Below, piece after piece: positions 16,824 through 24,737 of a stretch of 64,000 nt of DNA. Position 1 is the stretch's first letter, and every line of letters starts with the position of its first letter. The position numbers were made by a program, and so were the translations under genes. Origin of the DNA: Pirellulaceae bacterium (GTDB lineage: Bacteria; Planctomycetota; Planctomycetia; Pirellulales; Pirellulaceae); contig JANQLU010000042.1 in the NCBI GenBank assembly GCA_028280445.1, positions 1-64,000 of the forward strand. The letters run 5' to 3'. A model generated the notes under the pieces. That model had not been told where the DNA came from. It searched no databases and saw only the letters and a list, made by a program, of their open reading frames with translations.

Positions 16824-17596
16824 GATGTTACTTGAACCGCATCAAAAAACTCTTTCCATAAGCGATCGTTTGCAGCCGCGATAAAGCGGGGATCGTCGAG
16901 ATCTAGCGTTCGATTTTCACTATGCCGAATGACTCCACCGGCTTCGGCCAAAATAAGTGAACCCGCTGCGATATCCCAAGCGTTAACCGCCAACGCCCAG
17001 TACCCGTCCAATCGTCCCATGGCGACATAGCACAAATTTAATGCGGCCGAACCTAATCGCCGCACCGCTTGGGCGCGAAACAAAATGGCCAAAAATTGAT
17101 TGATCTCTTCAGAACCTGGTTGGACGGTTGACGATAAACTGATCGCAATCAACGCGCGATTCATTTCATCAATGCCACTGACTCCGATCGTCTCGCCATT
17201 GAGTTTGGCCCCCTGCCCTTTCTCCGCCACAAAGCATTCATCGAGTACCGGATCGTAAACAACACCGACGATCACTTCGTCCCGATGACACAATCCGATC
17301 GAAACACTGTACGACGGTAATTGGTGAACATAGTTGGTCGTGCCGTCGAGTGGATCGACGATCCAGCGGTACTCCGAATCCAGGTTGCGAGACGAATGCT
17401 CCTCTTCGCCGAGAAAACCATGATCGGGAAAGTGTTGATTCAAAATCTCTTCGATCGTTTTTTGTGATTCCAAATCTGCCTGGGTCACTAGGTTACGATG
17501 GCTTTTTTCGGTCACCGTGAATTTATTTCGCCATCGCAAAAGCACCTCAGCACCGGCCTTTGCCGCCAAAATTGCCACGTCCAAATACTCCGACAT
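16820..17596 (-). CDS. inositol monophosphatase family protein
   Basis: 258 aa from the ATG at 17596 (AGGGA ~5 nt upstream); 10 more residues are open upstream. Metal and substrate motifs of the Li-sensitive phosphatase fold are all present: GEEEH, WIVDPLDGTTNYVHQLPSYSVSIGL (DPLDGTTN) and the C-terminal WDIAAGSLILAEAGG. The substrate could be inositol-1-phosphate, histidinol phosphate or a nucleotide 3'-phosphate (CysQ-like); the motifs do not separate these, though length and WALAVNAWDIAAG fit SuhB-type members. The TAG stop lies inside a dispersed palindromic repeat. Confidence 0.92.
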   Translation of the reverse strand: MSEYLDVAILAAKAGAEVLLRWRNKFTVTEKSHRNLVTQADLESQKTIEEILNQHFPDHGFLGEEEHSSRNLDSEYRWIVDPLDGTTNYVHQLPSYSVSIGLCHRDEVIVGVVYDPVLDECFVAEKGQGAKLNGETIGVSGIDEMNRALIAISLSSTVQPGSEEINQFLAILFRAQAVRRLGSAALNLCYVAMGRLDGYWALAVNAWDIAAGSLILAEAGGVIRHSENRTLDLDDPRFIAAANDRLWKEFFDAVQVTS

Positions 17597-17709
17597 GGAT
17601 TCCCTTTTGCTAACTAAACGAGTCAAAACAACGCTGTTTTTCGAGTTTTATCGAGATTTGCTTCGGTTTTTTTCCACAGAATACCTGCCAGAAACCCATC
17701 GAGAAATAA

Positions 17710-17738
17710 TTGGCAATTTACCCCAATCTTGTTATCAT
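17710..17738 (+). promoter_or_regulatory. sigma-70-type promoter of a candidate small RNA
   Basis: TTGGCA at 17710-17715 (five of six matches to TTGACA), a 17-nt spacer and TATCAT at 17733-17738 (five of six matches to TATAAT). It would start transcription near 17745. No gene start follows within 300 nt, but a strong terminator does. Confidence 0.55.
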
Positions 17739-17744
17739 CAATGC

Positions 17745-17824
17745 TGGCTGTGACGCTTTCATAGCAATAGCCTTTTCTCTGTTCCGGCCCCACCGTGTGC
17801 CAAAAGCTGTCGGTGGGGTTTTTT
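17745..17824 (+). ncRNA. candidate standalone small RNA, ~80 nt
   Basis: A promoter match upstream and an intrinsic terminator downstream frame ~80 nt with no plausible reading frame. Predicted folds: a 7-bp hairpin GCTGTGA-CGCTT-TCATAGC (17747-17765), a ~22-nt pyrimidine-rich single-stranded stretch (CCTTTTCTCTGTTCC), then the terminator stem. The single-stranded stretch contains UCUC/UUUUC and could pair with purine-rich ribosome binding sites. This promoter/hairpin/open-region/terminator layout is that of trans-acting regulatory RNAs, but it could also be an attenuated leader of the gene at 18084. Confidence 0.45.
17788..17824 (+). terminator. strong Rho-independent terminator
   Basis: CCCCACCG (17788-17795) pairs perfectly with CGGTGGGG (17811-17818) over a 15-nt loop and is followed by six T residues. 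No protein gene on the plus strand ends nearby, so it appears to end the candidate small RNA. The following ~260 nt up to the next gene show nothing recognisable. Confidence 0.85.
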
Positions 17825-18083
17825 ATTGCGCCGCTGGTCGTGCAACTCAGAGCTCATCGTCGTCAATTTATCTCAAATCACCAACCGCAGTGCACGATCT
17901 TCATTTTCCATAATTTGGGCACGAAAAACTTTCTTGCCAATAATTGCGAAACTCCAGCGAATCACCAACAATAAAAGCCGTGAACACATTGAATCATCTT
18001 TTGCAGGTCTGCGTTAGTGGCCTGCCTACGGCTCATTCTTGTACGTTTTGTTCCAACGTTTTTTGAAACCACGGAGGTTGTAC

Positions 18084-18596
18084 GTGCCTGACCCCAAAAA
18101 ACATGCTGACTCGCGCGGTATCCTTGAAACGATCGGTCGTTGGATTCCAGGATTCAGCGGTTATTTAGAAAGAGAATATCGGCGCGAAGCTGACGCGTTA
18201 GCCCGTAAGTGGATGGCGGATCGACTCGACAAAGCCAAACCAGCGTTGGACGAATTTGTCCAAAATCTGACCAGCAACGGAGTTCTCGATGGTCTCGATC
18301 GAGTCGAACGATTCCGATCAAAACTCGATCACGTGGTGGGACGATTCCGCAGCGCGCCGCATGGTTACAGCGGTTTCTTTGATTACGTTCGCATCAAAGA
18401 AGAACAACTCAACGAAGTGTATGTTACAGACGTTTCACTGTTTCAATCGGTCGATGAACTCGGCGTTCAAATCGAGACGTTGAAAACCAGTGATCAATCA
18501 CCGGCCGAGGCGCTGTCGGGCGTGACGGATAAACTCGACGACATCAATCGTAATTTCGACAAACGCAACGAAATACTCTCTGGTCTATCCGAATAA
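18084..18596 (+). CDS. conserved-looking helical protein of unknown function, partner of SPFH gene
   Basis: 170 aa from a GTG at 18084 with CGGAGG 6 nt upstream, a much better start than the upstream ATG at 18039. The protein is soluble and mostly helical: GILETIGRWIPGFSGYLEREYRREADALARKWMADRLDKAKPALDEF suggests a long amphipathic helix bundle, and RSAPHGYSGFFDYVRIKEEQL is its most distinctive part. No family is recognised with certainty. It lies 67 nt upstream of the SPFH-domain gene and is probably cotranscribed with it, so a role at the membrane with that scaffold is the most reasonable guess. Confidence 0.75.
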   Translation: MPDPKKHADSRGILETIGRWIPGFSGYLEREYRREADALARKWMADRLDKAKPALDEFVQNLTSNGVLDGLDRVERFRSKLDHVVGRFRSAPHGYSGFFDYVRIKEEQLNEVYVTDVSLFQSVDELGVQIETLKTSDQSPAEALSGVTDKLDDINRNFDKRNEILSGLSE

Positions 18597-18663
18597 CAGC
18601 CCCATCCAATCCAATCAATATCAACCAACAATACAAATCACATCATAAAAAGGAAATAACAAC

Positions 18664-20043
18664 ATGGCCTTGATGGAAGTCATCGATTTCTTTGATCGCA
18701 CCAACCGCTCACTTGTTCAACGTGTTCCGGCCAACGGAACTGCGGACATCAAATTTGGAGCCCAGTTGATTGTTCAACAACAGCAAGAAGCCGTCTTTTA
18801 TCGCGACGGTAAAGCGATGGATGTTTTTGGTCCGGGTCGATACACGTTGACCACGGCCAACATTCCGATCATCACACGAATTTTGACGATTCCCTGGGAC
18901 AAATCTCCTTTCCAAGCGTGCGTCTATTTTGTCGGGAAACAAGATTTCATCGACCAAAAATGGGGAACTCGCCAACCGATCACCATTCGTGACCAGGATT
19001 TTGGATTGGTGCGACTGAGAAGTTTTGGAAAATTTTCTTACCGGGTGAGTGACTCGACACTTCTGATCGACCGATTGGTTGGAACTCAAGGCATCTATTC
19101 AACCGAGCAAGTGACGTCGTATATGAAAGACGTCATTGTCTCTCGCATGAAAGATTTGATTGCGTCAAGTCAAATGGGTTTGATCGATCTGCAAGCGCGC
19201 TACGATGAAATCGCCACCGGCACGAAAGCAAAAGTCGGCACGGAGTTCGCCAAGTATGGTTTGGAACTCGTCGATTTCTTTATTAACTCGATCAACGTTC
19301 CTGAAAAAGTCCAGGAAGCGATCGACGCGCGAAGCAGCATGGGCGCCATCGGCGACCTCCGCTCATTTACGATGTATCAAACTGCTAAAAGCATGGAAAA
19401 AATGGCCGAGAACCCTGGAGGTGGCAGCGGTGGTGGTGCCATGCAAATGGGTATGGGAGCCGGATTCGGCATGATGATGCCCGGCATGATTCAACAAGCG
19501 ATGTATCAAGGCGGCCAGGCGCCTGCCGCCACACCAGGCGCACCCGCGACTCCTGGCGCTGGTACTCCGGTTGCCGCTGCCGGTGCAGCAGCGGGCGCTG
19601 CGACAGCAATGAATTTTGACTCGCTAAAACGCGTTCATGTCGATCCGCAGCAACTCGTTGACCAAGTGATCGCGGCCAGCGGTTGGCAAGTTGAAAAAAA
19701 GGACAACGCCTGGGAAGTCGTCGTACCTGTCGGTTCGCTCCGCAAACAACGGGTAATCGTTGAGTTTGGTGAGAAAGACGCCGAAGGACAGGACATGGTC
19801 AAATACAGTTCGACCTGCGGTCCGGCGACACCTGAAAATACGATGCAGTTGTTGAAATTCAATGCCGATATGGTCCACGGCGCGTTTGCCATTCGGTCAA
19901 CGGATTCCGGCGACGTCGTCGTTGTTCAAGCCAATGAAATTGTTGACACGATGGATTTGCTCGAAGTGACCCGCATCATGACCGCCGTTGCCTGGCAAGC
20001 GGACAAAGTCGAAGAGAAATTGACCGGCGGCGACGAACATTAA
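18664..20043 (+). CDS. SPFH-domain protein with Gly/Ala-rich linker and C-terminal YbjN-like domain
   Basis: 459 aa. Residues ~15-250 form an SPFH/band-7 domain of the YdjI or virion-core-protein type: GAQLIVQQQQEAVFYRDGKAMDVFGPGRYTLTTANIP and FGLVRLRSFGKFSYRVSD are characteristic. A low-complexity linker rich in Gly, Met, Ala and Pro follows (~250-315). The last ~130 residues (DPQQLVDQVIAASGWQVEKKDNAWEVVVPVGSLRKQRVIVEF...) look like a YbjN or type-III-chaperone-like fold, where the usual YdjI homologues carry a zinc ribbon. SPFH proteins form membrane-associated oligomers. AAGGAA precedes the ATG. Gene pair with the preceding helical protein. Confidence 0.85.
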   Translation: MALMEVIDFFDRTNRSLVQRVPANGTADIKFGAQLIVQQQQEAVFYRDGKAMDVFGPGRYTLTTANIPIITRILTIPWDKSPFQACVYFVGKQDFIDQKWGTRQPITIRDQDFGLVRLRSFGKFSYRVSDSTLLIDRLVGTQGIYSTEQVTSYMKDVIVSRMKDLIASSQMGLIDLQARYDEIATGTKAKVGTEFAKYGLELVDFFINSINVPEKVQEAIDARSSMGAIGDLRSFTMYQTAKSMEKMAENPGGGSGGGAMQMGMGAGFGMMMPGMIQQAMYQGGQAPAATPGAPATPGAGTPVAAAGAAAGAATAMNFDSLKRVHVDPQQLVDQVIAASGWQVEKKDNAWEVVVPVGSLRKQRVIVEFGEKDAEGQDMVKYSSTCGPATPENTMQLLKFNADMVHGAFAIRSTDSGDVVVVQANEIVDTMDLLEVTRIMTAVAWQADKVEEKLTGGDEH

Positions 20044-20606
20044 GCCAAATCTGGCTAACACGTTTTTGCAATCTTTACGCATGCAGCGTGAGAAGAAATT
20101 TCACGGTTTGTTCCAAATCCTTGTGAAGTAGTCATTTGCGACAAATACAAGCACGACGCGCCAGCGAGTGGTTTTGTGCGGTCAAACCACTCGTTGTCAC
20201 GTCGTGCTTGTATGACATTCGGCAAACGGTTTTCCGATTATTTTAGCTAATCGTTACCGTTAACCGCGCGATGCTAGCGAGCCGCCGACTCCGCTGCACC
20301 AAATACCAAGAATTTTTGCGAAGATCGATAAAATCCAAAAATTCGTACCCTCTCCAATAGGATTACTGCCGAAACAACTAAACAGGTTTATCTGCATGAG
20401 TTGTGTCGGGGGGAATCGAACACACTCAGTGCACGACTATCGTCGCGCGCCATTTTCCCCTCTACCCATCCCTTGCGGACCTTCACTGCCACGCCAGTGA
20501 TCACCAAATCATGAAACGGTTCCAAGGTTCGACCCAGTTGCAAACCGTTGCAACACCTTGAAGCCCACGTGTTTAAACGGTCAACGAATTTTCCAGGAGG
20601 GAACAA
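20044..20606. repeat. 563-nt intergenic region with a second AGCACGACGCGCCAGC-type palindrome
   Basis: Arms at 20145-20174 and 20184-20213 pair over ~30 bp with a few mismatches (ATACAAGCACGACG...CGTCGTGCTTGTAT). The ~45 nt before it (AATTTCACGGTTTG...) match the left flank of the copy near 15250. The remaining ~390 nt before the BON gene hold no gene; two weak imperfect hairpins (20397-20431 and 20515-20557) might be a structured 5' leader. Confidence 0.7.
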
Positions 20607-21302
20607 ATGCGACGTTTATTGCTTACTTTAGCAATTGCGGCCGTGAGCGTTTTGTCAGTACCCATGAGCGCCAACGCTGACGACAATGCGATCGCCCAGT
20701 ACATCATGAAAAAGCTGAAAGCAGAACAGCAACGCGGAAATCTGAAAGGTTTCCACGTCGACATGCGAGTCGACAAAGGTACTGTTTGGTTCGAAGGTTA
20801 CTGTGCTTCTAAAAAACAAGAAACATTGATCTTCCGAACCGCTCAGAGTGCAAAACATCTCGGCGTCGTTCAAATCATTGACGACATCGAAGTTCGCCCC
20901 GTTAAACAAGCTCCACGAGCTACCCAACGTGTCAGCTACCAGCAAAATGTCACGCCAATGCCACAAAACGTTACGCCACCAATGGGCAACCGACCAGGCC
21001 CGACTCAAATGAGCCGTCCTGTTCGTTCTCCAATGGGTGCTGCTGGCGGTCCCATGCCAGTCGGTTACACCGGTCACGGCGCTGCAATGGCTACCGACCA
21101 TCCACAAATGCCTGGTTACGCTTGGCCCGGTTATGCAGCACATCCAAACTACGCTGCAGTAACTTATCCAAAACAATACTCACCAACAGCATGGCCTTAC
21201 ATTGGCCCATTCTATCCTTACCCACAAGTTCCATTGGGATGGCGTAAAGTCACCTTGGAATGGGATGACGGTTGGTGGTACCTCGATTTCAACGATCGTT
21301 AA
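20607..21302 (+). CDS. secreted BON-domain protein with Pro/Gly/Tyr-rich tail
   Basis: 231 aa with a strong ribosome binding site (AGGAGGG) and a clear signal peptide (MRRLLLTLAIAAVSVLSVPMSANA). Residues ~28-95 resemble a BON domain: two helices around the pattern FHVDMRVDKGTVWFEGYCASKKQ...VVQIIDDIEV. BON domains bind phospholipid or envelope components. The ~85-residue tail is rich in Pro, Gly, Met and Tyr (PGYAWPGYAAHPNYAAVTYPKQY) and ends in a Trp-rich segment WRKVTLEWDDGWWYLDF. It is probably an abundant envelope protein: good RBS, single gene and a strong terminator. Confidence 0.85.
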   Translation: MRRLLLTLAIAAVSVLSVPMSANADDNAIAQYIMKKLKAEQQRGNLKGFHVDMRVDKGTVWFEGYCASKKQETLIFRTAQSAKHLGVVQIIDDIEVRPVKQAPRATQRVSYQQNVTPMPQNVTPPMGNRPGPTQMSRPVRSPMGAAGGPMPVGYTGHGAAMATDHPQMPGYAWPGYAAHPNYAAVTYPKQYSPTAWPYIGPFYPYPQVPLGWRKVTLEWDDGWWYLDFNDR

Positions 21303-21332
21303 ACCGATCTGTCAGAAGTTGACCGAACACGA

Positions 21333-21360
21333 CCCCTGGTTAATCAACCAGGGGTTTTTT
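21333..21360 (+). terminator. Rho-independent terminator of the BON-domain gene
   Basis: A perfect 9-bp stem CCCCTGGTT/AACCAGGGG with loop AATC and six T residues, ~30 nt after the stop codon. Confidence 0.95.
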
Positions 21361-21361
21361 C

Positions 21362-21583
21362 GTAGGGCCGGTTCCCACCGGCCGATCCAATAATTGATCA
21401 TTGCAGATCGACCCTAACGATTCACCCGCCGAGCGTACCACTGGCTTCGCCAGTGCACCTGCAAATCCAACACTTGATTTCAATCCAATGACATCGTCAT
21501 ACAGCGATTGTGCTGACTTACACTGGCTGGGGCCAGTGCCACCCATCCCCGGTTCATCATTGGCCGGTGGGAACCGGCCCTAC
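21362..21583. repeat. nested dispersed repeats: GGGCCGGTTCCCACC palindrome around a CACTGGC element
   Basis: Perfectly complementary 22-nt outer arms at 21362-21383 and 21562-21583 enclose ~178 nt. Inside, CCACTGGCTTCGCCAGTGCA (from 21437) and CACTGGCTGGGGCCAGTGCC (from 21523) belong to a second repeat family. The right outer arm supplies the stop codon of the kdgK-like gene (21580-21582). Confidence 0.88.
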
Positions 21584-22671
21584 CGTTTGACGCGCGCCGA
21601 TTTTCCAGACATCAACGCTTCGACTTCGGACACCGTGGCCATGGTCGTATCACCCGGTGTGGTCATCGCCAATGCACCGTGTGCGGCACCGTAATCGACT
21701 GCCATTTGTGCATCACCGGTCGTCATCAATCCATAGATCAGTCCCGAAGCGAAACTGTCACCGCCTCCGACACGGTCATAAATCTCGAGGTCGGGCCGAT
21801 GAATCGCTTCGTATAACGTGCCGTCTTTCCAACACAGTGCGCCCCAGTCGTTGACGGTGGCGGTTTTCACGGCCCGCATAGTGGTAGCAATCACTTGAAA
21901 ATTTGGAAACTCCTCAGTTGCACGTTCGATCATGTTTGAAAATCCATCGACCGGCAGTGCCTTCATCTCTTGATCCACACCTTCGACTTCCAAACCAAGA
22001 CAGGCAGTAAAATCTTCTTCGTTACCGATCATGACATCAATCATCGACGCGATATCTCGATTGACTGCCTGACATTTCTGTTTTCCACCATAAGACTCCC
22101 ACAGCGATGCCCGGTAATTCAAATCATACGAGGTGATCGTTCCATGTCGCTTGGCGCACTCCAGTGCTTCCTTGATGCACGATGGTGTGGTGTCCGACAG
22201 TGCTGCGAAGATCCCGCCCGTATGAAACCAGCGGACGCCCAATTCGCCAAAGATGTATTCCCAATCGACATCGCCCGCTTTCATTTGCGACGCCGCAGTG
22301 TGTCCACGATCCGAAGTTCCCAACGCCGCTCGAACACCGAACCCTTTCTCAGTGAAATTCAGACCGTTGCGTACACGCCGTCCGACTCCATCAAAATCGA
22401 TCCAGTTCACAAAAGACATATCGACGCCGCCAGCCAAAATCAAATCTTCGAGCAACCGGCCAACCTCGTTGTTGGCAAACGCACTCGCCAGCGCAGCTCG
22501 CATTCCAAAACAGCGGCGCAGACCGCGCGCCACGTTGTATTCACCACCGCCCTCCCAGACTTTCAGCGTGCGCGCCGTTCGCACGCGACCATCGCCTGGG
22601 TCCAGTCGCAACATCACCTCGCCGAGCGACAAAATATCAAATTGGCAATCTTCTGCAGGTTTGATCTTCAT
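21580..22671 (-). CDS. kdgK: PfkB-family sugar kinase, probably 2-keto-3-deoxygluconate kinase
   Basis: 363 aa. PfkB signatures: LSLGEVMLRLDPGDGRVRTA at the start, WEGGGEYNVARGLRR (substrate and GGNxA-like region), YDLNYRASLW and the ATP-site VGGGDSFASGLIYGL with the catalytic Asp. The N-terminal GEVMLRL...EGGGEYNVA pattern fits KdgK-type kinases, which make 2-keto-3-deoxy-6-phosphogluconate from KDG. It is the last gene of a four-gene leftward operon (18 nt after the UxaE-like gene). The product would need an aldolase that is not in this window. The TAG stop is inside a dispersed repeat, so the last residues (RVKR) may not be ancestral. Confidence 0.87.
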   Translation of the reverse strand: MKIKPAEDCQFDILSLGEVMLRLDPGDGRVRTARTLKVWEGGGEYNVARGLRRCFGMRAALASAFANNEVGRLLEDLILAGGVDMSFVNWIDFDGVGRRVRNGLNFTEKGFGVRAALGTSDRGHTAASQMKAGDVDWEYIFGELGVRWFHTGGIFAALSDTTPSCIKEALECAKRHGTITSYDLNYRASLWESYGGKQKCQAVNRDIASMIDVMIGNEEDFTACLGLEVEGVDQEMKALPVDGFSNMIERATEEFPNFQVIATTMRAVKTATVNDWGALCWKDGTLYEAIHRPDLEIYDRVGGGDSFASGLIYGLMTTGDAQMAVDYGAAHGALAMTTPGDTTMATVSEVEALMSGKSARVKR

Positions 22672-22689
22672 GAATTCAATTTCTCGGTC

Positions 22690-23934
22690 TTAGTCGACAA
22701 AAATCGGTTTGACGTGGCGTTCCCATAAATTTTCAGTCACGTTGCGGGCAACGTCGGATTCAAACTGCTGGAGCGCGTCGTAGTATCGCGCTCCCATCTC
22801 CGCAGCAACTTTGTAACCGACATGCAACAACTGTCGTAGCGACGGATTGTAGTCTCCGTTCGATGGGTCATGCCGCAGCGCCGCCGCAAACTGTTGTCCG
22901 GTCCATTGGTTGACATCGTCGGCCGACGGCAAAGCGGTATCGTCAATGTCGATGACTGTCGCATAAGGACCACATAACTCGTCTTTGCGTGTCAACGAAA
23001 TGGTATAAACCTCTTTGGCGATCGCTAAACCATCTCCGCCCGCTTCGGCCAATCCGATCAGTTCTTCGAGCCAAGTCGTACCCGCCGTTTTGACGTGCAA
23101 CCCGGCACCAGTCCGTTTGAGTGCATTGCGAATCGGTTCGTAAATTGAAAATTTGTCGGATCCGGAATGAACACTAAGTTTCAAATTTTCCGGCAGACCG
23201 AATTCGGCGATGGCAAAAGCGATGGCAGCCAAGTCATCATTAAACTCTTTTTCAAACTGTGCTGTGTCACCCACGTAGTCGACGCCTTTGTTAAAACGCC
23301 CGGTGAACTTGGGAGCAACCGTTTGAACCGGGATTCCTTCACCGGCGATTGCCGACAAAATAAAAAACATTTCCAACGGAGTTTGTGGATTGTCCGTTTC
23401 GTCCATCGAAACTTCGGCGATGAAATTATCGGCTCCTTTTTTTTCCGCGATATAACGGTAAATCTCGCCAGCTTGATTGACCGCTTTTAGAAAAGTTGCC
23501 GCGACTGCTTCGAGAGATTCTCGAGTCACTTCGAACGATCCGGCACCAGGAATTTCCATCGAACCGATATATTTTTTGTTGCGCTCGACAAACGCGTTGA
23601 TCTCCGCTTCATCGGCTCGCTGGCCGATCGCATCCGCAACGTCAATGGTAAAAAAATCACTGCAATTCAAAAACCGATCAACGGTCCCCAAATTGATGTG
23701 ATCGGCATCGACGCGATAGCTGTCCGACCAACCGAGTTCGGCGATGGCGGCATCTGCTTCGTCGCGCAACGATTGAGGTTCGGTTCCAATCGTTTGGTGT
23801 TCGCGGTTTGATTTATTCCAGACCGGCGTAATATCAACTCCGGCCTGTTTCGCATTGATGATCGCTTGCAGTTGGGCTTTGCCCTGATGCAAAAATCGAT
23901 CACCCATTCCCATGCTGTATTTTTCAAGTTTCAT
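22690..23934 (-). CDS. uxaE: tagaturonate epimerase family protein (UxaE-like)
   Basis: 414 aa. The sequence has features I associate with UxaE, the D-tagaturonate/D-fructuronate epimerase: MGMGDRF at the start, FIAEVSMDETDNPQTPLEMFFIL, and LSVHSGSDKFSIYEPIRNALKRTGAGLHVKTAGTTWLEEL, where His, Ser and Lys are expected around the active site. Its neighbours fit: an SDR that could reduce fructuronate and a KDG kinase. In the galacturonate route UxaE joins tagaturonate to the fructuronate-mannonate branch. Mannonate dehydratase and uronate isomerase are absent here. 23-nt gap from the upstream SDR. Confidence 0.82.
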   Translation of the reverse strand: MKLEKYSMGMGDRFLHQGKAQLQAIINAKQAGVDITPVWNKSNREHQTIGTEPQSLRDEADAAIAELGWSDSYRVDADHINLGTVDRFLNCSDFFTIDVADAIGQRADEAEINAFVERNKKYIGSMEIPGAGSFEVTRESLEAVAATFLKAVNQAGEIYRYIAEKKGADNFIAEVSMDETDNPQTPLEMFFILSAIAGEGIPVQTVAPKFTGRFNKGVDYVGDTAQFEKEFNDDLAAIAFAIAEFGLPENLKLSVHSGSDKFSIYEPIRNALKRTGAGLHVKTAGTTWLEELIGLAEAGGDGLAIAKEVYTISLTRKDELCGPYATVIDIDDTALPSADDVNQWTGQQFAAALRHDPSNGDYNPSLRQLLHVGYKVAAEMGARYYDALQQFESDVARNVTENLWERHVKPIFVD

Positions 23935-23957
23935 TGTTTGCTCAAATTTTGTTCAAA

Positions 23958-24734
23958 TTAAATAGTCATCGATGCGTATCCACCGTCAACGACAATCTCA
24001 GCCCCGGTAATAAACGAACCTGCCTCCGAGGCCAGCAACAGCGTCGCTCCGGCCAGCTCATTTGCATCGCCAAACCGTTTCATTGGTGTATGTCCCATGA
24101 TCTGCTCGACGCGCTCGGGCGTTAACACTTTCCGATTCTGTTCGGCAGGAAAAAATCCAGGCACTAAAGTGTTAACTCGGATTCCATCGGTCGCCCATTC
24201 GCGGGCCAAATTTTTCGAAATGTTGTGAACGGCCGCCTTGGTCATCGAATAAGTGAACACTCGTGACAGCGGAATGACACCCGACATCGAACCGACATTA
24301 ATGATGGACGCGTTGATTTTGTTTTCCAAAAAATAACTGCCAAACACTTGGCAACTGACGAAAACCGCTTTGGCATTAGTTGCAAATATCCGGTCGTATT
24401 CTTCGTCGGTCACGTCTAGAAACGGAGTTGCCGCATTCACACCGGCACCATTGACCAAAATATCGCACTTGCCGGATCGTTCCAAAACCGTCGCCAACAT
24501 CTGTTCGAGGCTTTCACGCGCTGCGACATCGGCGGCAACAAAATAGGCCGAACCACCGGCGGATTCGATCGCGGCAATTTTTCCACTTGCTTTTTCGGCA
24601 CTGCGGCCGACCAACACGATTTCAGCGCCCGCTTGGGCCATCGTCGAGGCCATCGCACCGCACAACTCGCCAGTTCCTCCAATCACAACAGCGGTTTTAT
24701 CGGCCAGTGAAAACAAATCTTCGATGTATGACAC
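23958..24734 (-). CDS. short-chain dehydrogenase/reductase, candidate fructuronate reductase or gluconate/KDG dehydrogenase
   Basis: 258 aa, classical SDR. NAD(P) motif [22 protein letters not shown], catalytic Ser in NVGSMSG, YSMTK (Tyr and Lys) and a C-terminal [52 protein letters not shown]. The [23 protein letters not shown] segment is like that of SDRs annotated as D-mannonate oxidoreductase or gluconate 5-dehydrogenase. Within this operon, reduction of fructuronate to mannonate is the most coherent role, but DEH reduction to KDG is equally possible. It starts 3 nt after the upstream fusion gene ends, so translation is probably coupled. Confidence 0.85.
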   Translation of the reverse strand: MSYIEDLFSLADKTAVVIGGTGELCGAMASTMAQAGAEIVLVGRSAEKASGKIAAIESAGGSAYFVAADVAARESLEQMLATVLERSGKCDILVNGAGVNAATPFLDVTDEEYDRIFATNAKAVFVSCQVFGSYFLENKINASIINVGSMSGVIPLSRVFTYSMTKAAVHNISKNLAREWATDGIRVNTLVPGFFPAEQNRKVLTPERVEQIMGHTPMKRFGDANELAGATLLLASEAGSFITGAEIVVDGGYASMTI

Positions 24735-24737
24735 GAG

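Noticed and set aside
20396..20440. GGGGGGAATCGAACAC as a tRNA or tmRNA 3' part on the minus strand
   Set aside because: The supposed T-loop has no pairing stem (GTGTG against CCCCC) and no acceptor or other arms fit.
21970..22728. 252-aa plus-strand frame and similar long frames opposite uxaE, kdgK, icd and the giant gene
   Set aside because: They are antisense shadows with Arg/Ser/His-rich, low-complexity translation and no start signals.
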